This document shows, piece after piece, positions 48,593-57,994 of a stretch of 64,000 bases of DNA. The notes beneath the pieces are model-generated. The model searched no databases. It was not told the DNA's origin and saw only the letters and a program-made list of their open reading frames with translations. A program made the translations under genes and the position numbers. The DNA is taken from the NCBI GenBank assembly GCA_963707665.1, contig CAVPQU010000020.1, positions 1 through 64,000 on the forward strand, written 5' to 3'. How positions within the stretch are numbered: position 1 is the stretch's first letter; each line of letters opens with the position of its first letter. Source of the DNA: DATJCV01 sp963707665. Its GTDB lineage: Bacteria; Pseudomonadota; Gammaproteobacteria; Burkholderiales; Burkholderiaceae_D.

Positions 48593-49735
48593 ATGATCTT
48601 GCGCCAGCGTCTGCAAGTGGCCGCATTGCCGGCGCTATTCCTGCTGCTGGGCCTGGCCTACGCCAGTTGGGCCGCGCGCATTCCGGCACTGCGCGACGCG
48701 CTGGCGCTGGGGCCGGCGCAACTCGGGCTGGTGCTGCTGGGTGGCGGCATTGGCGCGGTTGCCTCGTTTCCGCTGGCGGCGTGGCTGGTGGCGCATGCCG
48801 GCGCACGCGGCGCCGCCTGGCGTGCCGGGCTGGCACTGCTGCTGACGCTGCCGTGTCTGGCGCTGGCCCCGAGCATGGCGCTGCTGACGGCGCTGATGTT
48901 CGTGCTGGGTGCGGCATCCAGCTGCTTCGATGTCGCCATCAACGGCCTCGCTGCCGAGGCAGAAAAAACCGCCGGCCGTTCGATCATGTCCTTGCTGCAT
49001 GCCTGGTTCTGTGTCGGCACCTTATCCGGCGCGCTGCTGGCGGGTGCGTTGGCGGCATTGGGGCTGGCGCCGCAGGCGCATTTGAGCCTGGTCGCGTTGT
49101 TGCTGGCGCTGCCGCTGTGGCTGGCCTGGCGCGTGCTGCCCAACGATCGTCCGCAGCATCGGCCGACGGTCGCCGCTGCCGGCCGCAGCTGGCTGAGCCT
49201 GCCGCATGGGCCGCTGCTGGCGCTCGGCATCATCGGCTTTTGCGGCGCCATTACGGAAGGCGCGATTGCCGAATGGAGCGGCCTGTTCATGAAGGACCAC
49301 CTGGCGGTTGGCGACGGCATGGCGCCGATGGCGTTTGCCGCCTTTACCGGCACCATGCTGGTGGCACGGCTGGGAGCCGATCGGCTCAAGGACCGCTTCA
49401 GCGCGCGTCGCGTGGTGATGCTGGGTTCACTGCTGGCCGCGCTGGGCATCTTCATTGCGCTGCTGGCGCCGGCGCTCGGCCTGAGCTTGTTCGGCTTTGC
49501 GCTGGCCGGCGGCGGCGTGGCCGCGGTGTTTCCATTCGTGTTCAGCGCCGCCGGACGCCACGGTGCGCTGGCGCTGGCAGGCGTGGCCACCATGAGCTAC
49601 AGCGGCGGCCTGCTCGGTCCGCCCTGGATCGGCTTCCTGGCGCACAGCTTCGGCTTGCAGGCGGCGCTGATGTTCGTCGGCTTGCTAAGCCTGGTGGTGG
49701 CGGTAGCAGCCAGCCGCAGTCGCCTGCTGCGCTGA
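48593..49735 (+). CDS. MFS transporter (YbjJ-like)
   Basis: This 380-residue protein has twelve membrane helices. LAYASWAARIPALRDALAL, CFDVAINGLAAEAEKTAGRS and SLLHAWFCVGTL, and the second-half LGADRLKDRFSARRVV, resemble the YbjJ/FucP-like group of the major facilitator superfamily. The substrate is unknown. ATG 48593 is preferred over an open frame 33 codons longer because the extra part is not conserved-looking. Confidence 0.85.
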   Translation: MILRQRLQVAALPALFLLLGLAYASWAARIPALRDALALGPAQLGLVLLGGGIGAVASFPLAAWLVAHAGARGAAWRAGLALLLTLPCLALAPSMALLTALMFVLGAASSCFDVAINGLAAEAEKTAGRSIMSLLHAWFCVGTLSGALLAGALAALGLAPQAHLSLVALLLALPLWLAWRVLPNDRPQHRPTVAAAGRSWLSLPHGPLLALGIIGFCGAITEGAIAEWSGLFMKDHLAVGDGMAPMAFAAFTGTMLVARLGADRLKDRFSARRVVMLGSLLAALGIFIALLAPALGLSLFGFALAGGGVAAVFPFVFSAAGRHGALALAGVATMSYSGGLLGPPWIGFLAHSFGLQAALMFVGLLSLVVAVAASRSRLLR

Positions 49736-49938
49736 CCGTAACTCGCGAGGGGCGCGGATTGATGCAAGGGAATGTAACGGCATCAAACACAAGTAATTGA
49801 ATTGATTGGGATTTATTCCTCCCTTGTTACATTGGGGCACGAAGTTTTACGTTACGGGCCGCGCGCCTGGGGCATGATGGAACTGTCGATTGCCGCCGGA
49901 TAAAACCCATCCGCGGCTTGATTTTCAGGAGAATCCAT

Positions 49939-50355
49939 ATGACCCACAGCAAGCCATTCCATCCGCGTCGTTTACTGCTGGTTGCCGCCGTTCTGCTGGG
50001 CGCAGCGGCAGCAGTCCCGACCTATGCTGCGCCGCCGCCGTGGGCGCCGGCACATGGCCAGCGCGCCAAACAGGTACAGCAATACCGCTACGTGTATTAC
50101 CCGGCGCAGCGGGTGTATTACGCGCCGGCCAGCCACACGTGGTTCTGGATGAGCGGCAACAACTGGCGCTTCGGCGCCAACCTGCCGACGCAATACCGTG
50201 GCTATGCTGCTTCCGGTGGCGTGCCTGTGGTGTTGCGTTCCAGCCGGCCATATGTTGAGCATGTGTATGTGGAACAGAATTACGGCCGGCCGTGGCGCGA
50301 GAAGCACCGCAAACACAAAAAGGACAAGCACTCGCACCACCACCACAGGCATTAG
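49939..50355 (+). CDS. Secreted Tyr-rich protein with His-rich tail
   Basis: This 138-residue protein has a Sec signal peptide (LLLVAAVLLGAAAAVPTYA). Mature repeats such as YRYVYYPAQRVYYAPAS and WFWMSGNNWRFG are followed by a basic, His-rich end (KHKKDKHSHHHHRH). The YYP...YYxP pattern is common in uncharacterised proteobacterial envelope proteins. The His cluster may bind metal, as inference. CAGGAGAATCCAT precedes the ATG. Confidence 0.7.
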   Translation: MTHSKPFHPRRLLLVAAVLLGAAAAVPTYAAPPPWAPAHGQRAKQVQQYRYVYYPAQRVYYAPASHTWFWMSGNNWRFGANLPTQYRGYAASGGVPVVLRSSRPYVEHVYVEQNYGRPWREKHRKHKKDKHSHHHHRH

Positions 50356-50475
50356 GATCGATAGCACGACCCGATCGCGGCGCGCATGGTGATCGCGATG
50401 GATGCGCCGGGGCGGCGCATCCAGTCGTGTTCGGGTTTATGCTAACGGCTGGCCGAACACGAGAAAAATTTTGCA

Positions 50476-51240
50476 ATGACTGGGGTGCTGACGACATCGC
50501 AAATCGAGCAATTTGCGCAACAGGGTTATCTGATTGTGCGCGGTATGGCCACGCCTGACGCGTGCGCCACCATGCGCGCGATCGCCGGCGAGCATCTGCG
50601 CGATGCGGTGGCGCCGCTGGAATATGAAGCCCAGGTCGGGTACGCCGGCGCTCCGGCCTCGCTCGATGCCCCGGGCGGGCGCACGGCGCGCCGCCTGCGC
50701 AATGCCTGGCAGCGGCACGCCTGTTTCCGTGCCTGGGGCGAGGATGCCGCGCTGGTCGGCACGGTGCGGCAATTGCTGGGCGAAGCGCCCTGCTTGACGC
50801 TGGCGCACCACAATTGCGTGATGACCAAGCATCCGGATTTCGGCACCGCCACCGGCTGGCACCGCGACATCCGCTACTGGTCGTTTGCACGCTCCGAACT
50901 GATTTCGGTCTGGCTGGCGCTGGGACCGGAGCAGGCAAGCAACGGCGGCCTGAAATTCATTCCCGGCTCGCACCGGCTGCAAATCGGCCGTGAACGACTC
51001 GATGATCTGGATTTTCTGCGCCCCGAACTGGCGCAAAACCAGGCGTTGTTTGCGCAGCACGTGGCACCCGTATTGCAGGCGGGCGACGTCGTGTTTTTCC
51101 ATAGTGGCCTGTTCCATGCCGCCGGCAGGAACGACAGCGACGCCGTCAAGCTGTCGCTGGTGTTCGCCTATCGCGGCGCGAGCAACCCAGCGCAAGCCGG
51201 CAGCAGGTCGGCGGCAGCCGGCGAGGTCTGCTTCGACTAA
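50476..51240 (+). CDS. Phytanoyl-CoA dioxygenase (PhyH) family protein
   Basis: This 254-residue Fe(II)/2-oxoglutarate oxygenase-like protein has the metal ligands H-x-D in TGWHRDIRYWS near residue 134 and a distal His in VVFFHSGLFHAAGRN near 214, within a cupin-like fold (GGLKFIPGSHRL). Substrates of bacterial PhyH proteins vary widely and cannot be told here. It follows the secreted His-rich protein by 120 bp. Confidence 0.85.
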   Translation: MTGVLTTSQIEQFAQQGYLIVRGMATPDACATMRAIAGEHLRDAVAPLEYEAQVGYAGAPASLDAPGGRTARRLRNAWQRHACFRAWGEDAALVGTVRQLLGEAPCLTLAHHNCVMTKHPDFGTATGWHRDIRYWSFARSELISVWLALGPEQASNGGLKFIPGSHRLQIGRERLDDLDFLRPELAQNQALFAQHVAPVLQAGDVVFFHSGLFHAAGRNDSDAVKLSLVFAYRGASNPAQAGSRSAAAGEVCFD

Positions 51241-51261
51241 GCGCCGCTACCCTTTGCAGGG

Positions 51262-51324
51262 CATATACTCCACTTATGGGCGGCCAATTTCGAGCGATAA
51301 ATCTGGGTTTAAACGACATACCCA
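51262..51324 (+). repeat. Paired-decamer element, copy 9
   Basis: CATATACTCC (51262-51271) and GACATACCCA (51315-51324) start 53 bp apart. The inner block CCAATTTCG...ATAAATCTGGGTTTAAAC fits the family. It lies between the convergent phyH and ahpD-like genes. Confidence 0.78.
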
Positions 51325-51372
51325 TGGTTTAACCCTGAGAGAGCGCGTGGCGGCCGGCCCCAAGCCGGTCTT

Positions 51373-51831
51373 TCAAGGTTTCAGTTCGGCCTTTTGCACC
51401 GGTACGCGAAAGCCGATCACCAGCCGGTTCCAGCCATTGATGGCGACCACCGCAAAACTGAGTTCAGCGATTTCGGCCTCGGAAAAATGCGGCTGCAAGG
51501 CTTCGAACAAGTGATCCGGCGCATGGCTGCGCGAGATGTCGGTCAGCGCTTCGGCCCAGGCCAGCGCCGCCTGTTCACGGGCGCTGAAAAACGTGGTTTC
51601 GCGCCAGACCAGCACGCTGTTGATGCGCTGTAAATCTTCGCCCTCCGCCAGCAGCGCGCGGGTGTGCATGTCGATGCAAAAAGCGCAGCCATTGATTTGC
51701 GAGGCACGCAGGAAAACCATTTCCAGCAATTTTTTGCCGAGGCTGGACGACGCCAGCGAAGCGCTCAGCTCGCGCAAGGCTTGAAACTGTTTGGGAGCCA
51801 GGGTGGAATAGGAAAGCCGCAAAGTGGACAT
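51373..51831 (-). CDS. Carboxymuconolactone decarboxylase / AhpD-like protein
   Basis: This 152-residue protein has the AhpD-type active-site motif E-x-V-x5-Q-x-N-x-C-x2-C-x3-H (VFLRASQINGCAFCIDMHT) near residue 44. The two Cys suggest alkylhydroperoxidase-like thiol chemistry. AAAGGA lies upstream of ATG 51831. It is followed, in the same direction of transcription, by nothing; upstream lies a Crp/Fnr gene on the same strand 39 bp away, so the two are likely one operon. Confidence 0.85.
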   Translation of the reverse strand: MSTLRLSYSTLAPKQFQALRELSASLASSSLGKKLLEMVFLRASQINGCAFCIDMHTRALLAEGEDLQRINSVLVWRETTFFSAREQAALAWAEALTDISRSHAPDHLFEALQPHFSEAEIAELSFAVVAINGWNRLVIGFRVPVQKAELKP

Positions 51832-51870
51832 CAAAATTCCTTTCAATCAGATGAGATGAGTACTGCAAGT

Positions 51871-52557
51871 TCAGGCATGGAACTGGCGCAGGCCATCCAG
51901 GTCGAGAATCGTGATGCCGCCATAGTCGACTTTCAGCAAGCCGGCTTTTTCCAGCAGCTGCAGCGCCTGGTTGGCACGCTGGCGCGACGTGCCGCACAGA
52001 TAGCCGATCTCTTCCTGTGAAATTTGCAACTCGCGGCCGCTGGCCGGGTTCAGGTAGGGATTGAAGAGTGCCGCCAGGCAGCAGGCGACCCGTGCATCCG
52101 GCTCCAGCATGCGGTCGTATTCGACCACCGAAATGAAAAAAGCCAGCCGCTCGTTCAATTGGCGCAGCAAAAAATGGTTGAAGCTGATGCTGTTGTCGAG
52201 CAGCCATTGAAAGGTGGCGCGCGGCATGAAGCCGACCCGGCTTTCGCGCAAGGCCACCACGTCGTATTTGAACGGGTCGGTCTTCAACAGCGAGCCTTCG
52301 CCAAACCAGCCGCCGGCGAGCAAGCCGGTAAATGTCACGGTCTTGCCGGCCGGCGAAACGCTGCTCATTTTCAGCAAGCCTTCATCGACGCCGATCCAGT
52401 GTTCGACCGGCTCGCCCTTGCGCACCACGTAGGCGCCGGCCGGTACCGTGCGCTGCACCAGTTCTGCTTCGACCCGGGCCAGTTGATCCGGATTCAGCGA
52501 GCGTGCCCAGATGCTCTTGTCGAGCATGTCTTGAATTGAAGTTTTGGATGCGCTCAT
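51871..52557 (-). CDS. Crp/Fnr family transcriptional regulator
   Basis: The protein has 228 residues. The N-terminal cyclic-nucleotide-binding-like domain spans 20-135 (AGAYVVRKGEPVEHWIGVDEG, GGWFGEGSLL). The C-terminal winged helix has the recognition helix LQISQEEIGYLCGTSRQRANQ. The Cys cluster of Fnr at the N-terminus is absent, so direct oxygen sensing is unlikely. It is encoded divergently from the acyl-CoA ligase/liv operon across 176 bp and could control it; a GATGA-N12-TCATC dyad in that gap is a possible site. Confidence 0.87.
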   Translation of the reverse strand: MSASKTSIQDMLDKSIWARSLNPDQLARVEAELVQRTVPAGAYVVRKGEPVEHWIGVDEGLLKMSSVSPAGKTVTFTGLLAGGWFGEGSLLKTDPFKYDVVALRESRVGFMPRATFQWLLDNSISFNHFLLRQLNERLAFFISVVEYDRMLEPDARVACCLAALFNPYLNPASGRELQISQEEIGYLCGTSRQRANQALQLLEKAGLLKVDYGGITILDLDGLRQFHA

Positions 52558-52733
52558 GGTGCGATGCAATATCGAAAATCGGCAAATTGTCCTTCAAATG
52601 ACATCTATGGCAGATGACAGCGATTACTATCATCGCATAAACGCGCCAGGCGCCTGCACACAGCAGGCAGCCTCGGCCAGCCGCACGACCGGCGCTGGCG
52701 ACGGAACACCGTTACCAATTACAAGAGGGCATG

Positions 52734-54704
52734 ATGGCGGAGACCACACACGCTTCGGAGTCGGAGACATTCCCCCGGCTGCTGTTGCAACATGCGCGGG
52801 TGCGCCCGCATAAGCCGGCCTTTCGCGAAAAGGACCTGGGCATCTGGCAAACCGCCGACTGGGCGCAGGTCGCGGCCGAAGTGCGCGCGCTGGCCTGCGG
52901 CCTGGCGGCGCTCGGTTTCAAGCGCGGCATGAACCTGGCGGTGGTCGGCGACAACCGGCCGCGCCTGTACTGGGCGATGGCGGCCGCGCAATGCCTGGGC
53001 GGGGTGCCGATTCCGCTGTACCAGGATGCGCCCGCGGCCGACATGGGCTATGTGCTGGATGATGCCGAAATCGACTTTGCGGTGGTCGAGGATCAGGAAC
53101 AGGTCGACAAGCTGTTCGAGATCAAGGACACCATGCCGCATCTGAGCGCGCGGCTGCAACACATCATTTTCGAGGACCCGCGCGGCATGCGCCGCTACAC
53201 GCAGCCGGAACTGACTTCCTACGAAAAGGTACAGGAGCTGGGACGCGCCTACGACCGCGCCCACCCCGATTTCTTCATGAGCGAGGTCAACGCCGGCCAG
53301 CCGGACGACATCGCCATCATGCTGTATACCTCCGGCACTACCGGCAAGCCGAAAGGCGTCTGCATGGCGCATCGCGCGGTGATCGACCGCGCCCGCGCCG
53401 GCGCCGAGATGGAAGGCTTGACCGATGCCGACACCATCCTGAGCTACCTGCCGATGGCCTGGGTCGGCGATAACCTGTTCTCGTATGCGCAGGGCTTCGT
53501 CACCGGCTTCACGGTCAATTGCCCGGAATCCTCCGACACCGTGATGAACGACCTGCGCGAAATCGGCCCGACCTATTATTTCGCACCGCCGCGCGTGTTC
53601 GAAAACATGCTGACCACGGTCATGATCCGGATGGAAGACGCCAGCGCGATCAAGCGCAAGATGTTCCATGCCTTCATGGCGGTGGCGCACAAGGTCGGTC
53701 CCGACATCCTCGATGGCAAGCCGGTTGGCCTGTTCGACCGCGCCAGGTACGCGCTCGGCAATCTGCTGGTGTACGGGCCGCTCCGAAACGTCCTGGGCAT
53801 GAGCCGCATCCGGGTCGGCTATACCGCCGGCGAGGCGATCGGGCCCGACCTGTTTTCGTTCTATCGTTCGATCGGCATCAACCTGAAGCAGTTGTACGGC
53901 TCGACCGAGGTGTGCGTGTTCGCCTGCATCCAGCCCAACGGCCAGGTCAAGGCCGATACCGTCGGCCCGCCCGCGCACGGCGTTGAAATCAAGATCAGCG
54001 ACGCCGGCGAAGTGCTGATCAAGTCGCCCGGCATGTTCGCCGGCTACTACAAGCGGCCGGAGGCGACTGCCGAAGCCTTCGATGCCGATGGCTGGTACCT
54101 GACCGGCGACGCCGGCTTCTTCGATGCCGACGGCCACCTGAAGATCATCGACCGCGCCAAGGACGTCGGCAAGCTGGCTTCCGGCGCCATGTTCGCGCCC
54201 AAGTACATTGAAAACAAGCTGAAGTTCTTCCCCTTCATCAAGGAAGCGGTGTCCTTCGGCAATGCGCGCGAGCAGTGCACCGCGTTCATCAACATCGACA
54301 TCGAAGCGGTCGGCAACTGGGCCGAACGGCGCGGCATCGCCTATTCCGGCTATACCGACCTGGCGCAGCAAAAGCCGGTATACGACCTGATCGCCGAATG
54401 CGTGGAAAAGGTCAATCTCGACCTGTCCGCTGACCCACTGCTGGCCGACTCGCAAATCCACCGCTTCCTGATCCTGCACAAGGAACTCGACCCGGACGAT
54501 GATGAGCTGACCCGCACGCGCAAGGTGCGGCGCGGCTTCATCGAACAGAAGTACGCGATCCTGATCGAGGCGCTGTATGGCGGCAAGAGTTCGCAATACA
54601 TCGAAACCCAGGTGAAATTCGAGGACGGGCGGCAGGGCATGGTGGCCGCCGACCTGAAGATTCGCGATACCAAGACCTTTGCCGGGCTGCGTCAGGCAGC
54701 CTGA
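52734..54704 (+). CDS. AMP-binding acyl-CoA ligase (long-chain type)
   Basis: This 656-residue adenylate-forming enzyme has the P-loop YTSGTTGKPKGV near residue 199, the adenine motif LYGSTE near 388 and the hinge GWYLTGDAGFFDADGHLKI near 455. It activates a carboxylic acid to its CoA thioester. The long-chain fatty acyl type is indicated by length, but being the first gene of a Liv-type transporter operon suggests that it activates the imported acid. ATG 52734 is chosen for spacing from AGAGGG; 52731 is possible. Confidence 0.85.
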   Translation: MAETTHASESETFPRLLLQHARVRPHKPAFREKDLGIWQTADWAQVAAEVRALACGLAALGFKRGMNLAVVGDNRPRLYWAMAAAQCLGGVPIPLYQDAPAADMGYVLDDAEIDFAVVEDQEQVDKLFEIKDTMPHLSARLQHIIFEDPRGMRRYTQPELTSYEKVQELGRAYDRAHPDFFMSEVNAGQPDDIAIMLYTSGTTGKPKGVCMAHRAVIDRARAGAEMEGLTDADTILSYLPMAWVGDNLFSYAQGFVTGFTVNCPESSDTVMNDLREIGPTYYFAPPRVFENMLTTVMIRMEDASAIKRKMFHAFMAVAHKVGPDILDGKPVGLFDRARYALGNLLVYGPLRNVLGMSRIRVGYTAGEAIGPDLFSFYRSIGINLKQLYGSTEVCVFACIQPNGQVKADTVGPPAHGVEIKISDAGEVLIKSPGMFAGYYKRPEATAEAFDADGWYLTGDAGFFDADGHLKIIDRAKDVGKLASGAMFAPKYIENKLKFFPFIKEAVSFGNAREQCTAFINIDIEAVGNWAERRGIAYSGYTDLAQQKPVYDLIAECVEKVNLDLSADPLLADSQIHRFLILHKELDPDDDELTRTRKVRRGFIEQKYAILIEALYGGKSSQYIETQVKFEDGRQGMVAADLKIRDTKTFAGLRQAA

Positions 54705-54723
54705 CCGGACACCGAGTTTTCTT

Positions 54724-55512
54724 ATGACAGACAAGCGACAAATCGGCGACGTCATCCTCGACCTGCAAAACATTTCGCTGGCATTCGGCGGCGTCAAGGC
54801 GTTGACCGACATTTCCTTCGACGTCCGCCAGCACGAGATCCGCGCCATCATCGGCCCCAACGGCGCCGGCAAGAGCTCGATGCTGAACGTGATCAACGGC
54901 GTCTATCACCCGCAGCAGGGCGGCATCGTATTTCACGGCGAAACGCGGCGCCAGATGAACCCGACCAAGGTGGCGCGGCAAGGCATCGCCCGCACCTTCC
55001 AGAACATCGCCCTGTTCAAGGGCATGACGGTGCTGGACAACATCATGACCGGGCGGAATACCAAGATGCGTTCCGGCTTCCTGGCCAATGCGCTGTGGTG
55101 GGGGCCGGCGCGCAACGAAGAAATCGCGCACCGCAAGGTGGTGGAAGAAGTGATCGACTTCCTGGAAATCCAGCACATCCGCAAGGTGCCGGTCGGACGC
55201 CTGGCCTATGGTCTGCAAAAACGGGTCGAGCTGGCGCGTGCGCTGGCGGCCGAGCCGAGCATGCTGCTGCTGGACGAGCCGATGGCTGGCATGAACGTCG
55301 AGGAAAAGCAGGACATGTGCCGCTTCATCCTGGATGTGAACGACCAGTTCGGCACCACCATCGTCCTGATCGAGCACGACATGGGCGTGGTGATGGACAT
55401 TTCCGACCGCGTGGTGGTGCTGGATTACGGCAAAAAAATTGGCGACGGCACGCCGGATGAAGTGATGAACAATCCCGAGGTGATCAAGGCCTACCTCGGC
55501 ACCACGCACTAA
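54724..55512 (+). CDS. livG: Liv-type ABC transporter ATP-binding protein LivG (second cluster)
   Basis: This 262-residue ATPase has Walker A GPNGAGKSS near residue 42, the degenerate signature LAYGLQKRVELARAL near 163 and Walker B LLLDEPMAGMNVEEKQ near 184. It begins 19 bp after the acyl-CoA ligase and is followed by livH after 12 bp. The LAYG signature with AGMN is typical of the LivG of CoA-ligase-linked clusters. Confidence 0.9.
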   Translation: MTDKRQIGDVILDLQNISLAFGGVKALTDISFDVRQHEIRAIIGPNGAGKSSMLNVINGVYHPQQGGIVFHGETRRQMNPTKVARQGIARTFQNIALFKGMTVLDNIMTGRNTKMRSGFLANALWWGPARNEEIAHRKVVEEVIDFLEIQHIRKVPVGRLAYGLQKRVELARALAAEPSMLLLDEPMAGMNVEEKQDMCRFILDVNDQFGTTIVLIEHDMGVVMDISDRVVVLDYGKKIGDGTPDEVMNNPEVIKAYLGTTH

Positions 55513-55524
55513 GGGAATCGAACC

Positions 55525-56439
55525 ATGCAATTTTTCTTCGAAGTGGCGATCAGCGGCCTGCTGTCGGGCCTGATGTACTCGCTGGTCGCGCTCGGCTTCG
55601 TGCTGATCTACAAGGCGTCCGGCGTGTTCAACTTCGCCCAGGGCGCGATGGTGTATTTCGCCGCGCTGGCGGTGGTCGGTCTGATGGACAAGGGCATGCC
55701 GATGTGGGCGGCGATCATCGGTTCGTTCCTGGTGATGTTGGTGCTGGGACTGGCGACCGAACGTTTCGTCTTGCGCAAGCTGGTCAACCAGCCGGAAATC
55801 ACGCTCTTCATGGCCACCATCGGCCTGACCTTCTTCCTCGAAGGCTTGGGACCAATGCTGTTCGGCAATGAAATCCGGCCGATCGACCTCGGCATCGTCG
55901 ACGAGCCGATCATGAGCATCATGGACAGCGTCGGCATCGGCATTTCCAAGTTCGACTTGTTCGCCTCCGGCACCATCATCATGCTGGTCATCCTGCTGGC
56001 GATCTTCTTCCAGAAAACCAAGGTCGGGCGCGCGCTGCGGGCAGTGGCCGACGACCACCAGGCCGCGCTCTCGCTCGGCATTCCGCTGCAGCACATCTGG
56101 GCCATCGTCTGGGGCCTGGCCGGCTTCGTCGCGCTGGTCGCCGGCCTGTTGTGGGGCTCGCGCAACGGCGTCCAGTTCGCGCTGACCATGACCGCACTGA
56201 AGGCGCTGCCGGTCTTGATCCTGGGCGGCTTCACCTCGATCCCGGGCGCCATCGTCGGCGGCCTGATCATCGGCGCTTCGGAAAAACTGGCGGAAATCTA
56301 TATTCCGCCGGTGATGCAGGATTGGTTCGGCGGCAACTTCGGCGGCATCGAAGGCTGGTTCCCGTACGTGTTCGCGCTGCTGTTTCTGCTGGTGCGGCCG
56401 GAAGGGTTGTTTGGCGAGAAGCATATTGACCGGGTGTAG
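55525..56439 (+). CDS. livH: Liv-type ABC transporter permease LivH (second cluster)
   Basis: This 304-residue permease has eight or so membrane helices. LGFVLIYKASGVFNFAQGAM near residue 27 is the LivH N-terminal motif and ALLFLLVRPEGLFGEKHIDR ends the protein. The next gene, livM, is separated by 402 bp of repetitive DNA, unusual in a Liv operon. Confidence 0.9.
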   Translation: MQFFFEVAISGLLSGLMYSLVALGFVLIYKASGVFNFAQGAMVYFAALAVVGLMDKGMPMWAAIIGSFLVMLVLGLATERFVLRKLVNQPEITLFMATIGLTFFLEGLGPMLFGNEIRPIDLGIVDEPIMSIMDSVGIGISKFDLFASGTIIMLVILLAIFFQKTKVGRALRAVADDHQAALSLGIPLQHIWAIVWGLAGFVALVAGLLWGSRNGVQFALTMTALKALPVLILGGFTSIPGAIVGGLIIGASEKLAEIYIPPVMQDWFGGNFGGIEGWFPYVFALLFLLVRPEGLFGEKHIDRV

Positions 56440-56494
56440 CGCCGCCGGTTTTGAAGTTGCTTTTGAATTTGATGCATCCCCGCTTGGGACGCTG

Positions 56495-56657
56495 CCGTTT
56501 GTGCGGGGCAGAAAATGGATCAGAAACGAAACATGTCTGAGCGCAGCGAGTTGGTTTCGTTTCCCATTTTTTGTCCTGCACAAACGGGGAGCCGAAGGCC
56601 AGCGTCTTGCGGTCGTCTTTCTTTGCTTACTTTCTTTGACGAAGCAAAGAAAGTAAG
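56495..56657. repeat. Composite palindromic repeats between livH and livM
   Basis: Two palindromes lie in the 402-bp gap 56440-56841. The first is a long imperfect inverted repeat, 56495-56532 against 56554-56588 (arms CCGTTTGTGCGGGGCAGAAAA and TTTTGTCCTGCACAAACGG, with GAAACGAAAC/GTTTCGTTTC inside). The second is a perfect 13-bp repeat CTTACTTTCTTTG / CAAAGAAAGTAAG at 56626-56638 and 56645-56657. A GCCGGG/CCCGGC hairpin near 56663-56680 and a fragment of the GTTCCCGC repeat near 56723 follow. Similar repeats are frequent in Burkholderiales; they may weaken read-through to livM. Confidence 0.75.
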
Positions 56658-56841
56658 TAGCTGCCGGGCTACCCCCGGCTAGTCACCAGAAGTGGCAATC
56701 GGATTACTTAGCTACAAACGCCGCTGGGTTCCCGCCTAAACCCGCGGGAACGACAGATTAGAAAATTTGCACATAAGTGACAGTTAGCCGCAGCCAGCAA
56801 AGCTAACCAGCCATATAAAAGAACGCTCAGGAGACGATTCA

Positions 56842-57918
56842 ATGCTTTACCGCGAAGCCGGCCAGTTCAAGACGACCTACCTCGCCGACAGCCAGATATT
56901 CCCGATCCGGCAAGACCGCATCGGCATGGCCATCGTGCTCGCCATCGCCTTCCTCGTCATCCCCGCTTTCGGCAGCGAATACTGGTTTTCGGCGATCCTG
57001 ATCCCGTTCCTGGTGCTGGCGCTGGCCGCGCTCGGCCTGAACATCCTGACCGGCTATGCCGGCCAGCTGTCGCTCGGCACCGCCGCCTTCATGGCGGTCG
57101 GCGCCTATGCCGCCTACAACTTCCAGCTGCGCATCGAAGGTATTCCGATCCTGCTGTCGTTCATCCTGGCCGGCCTGTGCGCGGCCGGGGTTGGCGTGCT
57201 GTTCGGCTTGCCGTCGCTGCGCATCAAGGGCTTCTACCTGGCGGTGGCGACGCTGGCCGCGCAGTTCTTCGTGGTCTGGGTGCTGACCAAGTTTTCCTGG
57301 TTTTCCAACCATAGCTCGTCGGGCGTGATCAGCGCGCAGAAGGTGGAGATTTTCGGCTACCCGATCGACACGCCGATGAGCAAGTATCTGTTCGTGCTGG
57401 CCATCGTCTGCGTGATGGCGCTGCTGGCGAAAAACCTGGTGCGCTCGAATACCGGGCGCGCCTGGATGGCGGTGCGCGACATGGACGTGGCGGCGGAAGT
57501 GATCGGCATCCCGCTGATGAAGACCAAGCTGATGGCGTTCGCGGTCAGCTCGTTTTATTGCGGCGTGGCTGGCGCCCTGTATGCGTTCTGCTATCTCGGC
57601 TCGGTGGAACCGGACGGCTTTTCGCTCGACCTGTCGTTTCGCATCCTGTTCATGATCATCGTCGGCGGCGTCGGCAGCATCCTTGGCGCCTTCCTCGGCT
57701 CGGCCTTCATCCTGCTGGTGCCGATCCTGCTCGACAACTTCCTGCCGCCGCTGGCTGCCCTGCTGAACCTGCCGTTCACCAACGCCGACGTCTCGCATAT
57801 CCAGATGATGGTGTTTGGTGCCCTGATCATCTTCTTTTTGATAGTCGAACCACACGGGTTGGCGCGCCTGTGGCAGATCACCAAGGAAAAACTGCGCCTG
57901 TGGCCGTTCCCGCATTGA
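56842..57918 (+). CDS. livM: Liv-type ABC transporter permease LivM (second cluster)
   Basis: This 358-residue permease has about ten membrane helices. LGLNILTGYAGQLSLGTAA near residue 61 is the LivM core, and GRAWMAVRDMDVAAEVIGI near 205 is the ATPase-contacting loop. A 30-residue hydrophilic N-terminus precedes the first helix. Its promoter or read-through must cross the repeat cluster upstream. Confidence 0.9.
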   Translation: MLYREAGQFKTTYLADSQIFPIRQDRIGMAIVLAIAFLVIPAFGSEYWFSAILIPFLVLALAALGLNILTGYAGQLSLGTAAFMAVGAYAAYNFQLRIEGIPILLSFILAGLCAAGVGVLFGLPSLRIKGFYLAVATLAAQFFVVWVLTKFSWFSNHSSSGVISAQKVEIFGYPIDTPMSKYLFVLAIVCVMALLAKNLVRSNTGRAWMAVRDMDVAAEVIGIPLMKTKLMAFAVSSFYCGVAGALYAFCYLGSVEPDGFSLDLSFRILFMIIVGGVGSILGAFLGSAFILLVPILLDNFLPPLAALLNLPFTNADVSHIQMMVFGALIIFFLIVEPHGLARLWQITKEKLRLWPFPH

Positions 57919-57994
57919 GATGCGCATGGACATCATTTCATCTGGTAGTAGGTCGTGTGCTGTAGCTGTTCAACGAATATAAAGGAGACATATC

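Noticed and set aside
54538..56583. 681-codon open frame on the minus strand opposite livG-livH
   Set aside because: It is antisense to conserved transporter genes, with no credible motif or ribosome site.
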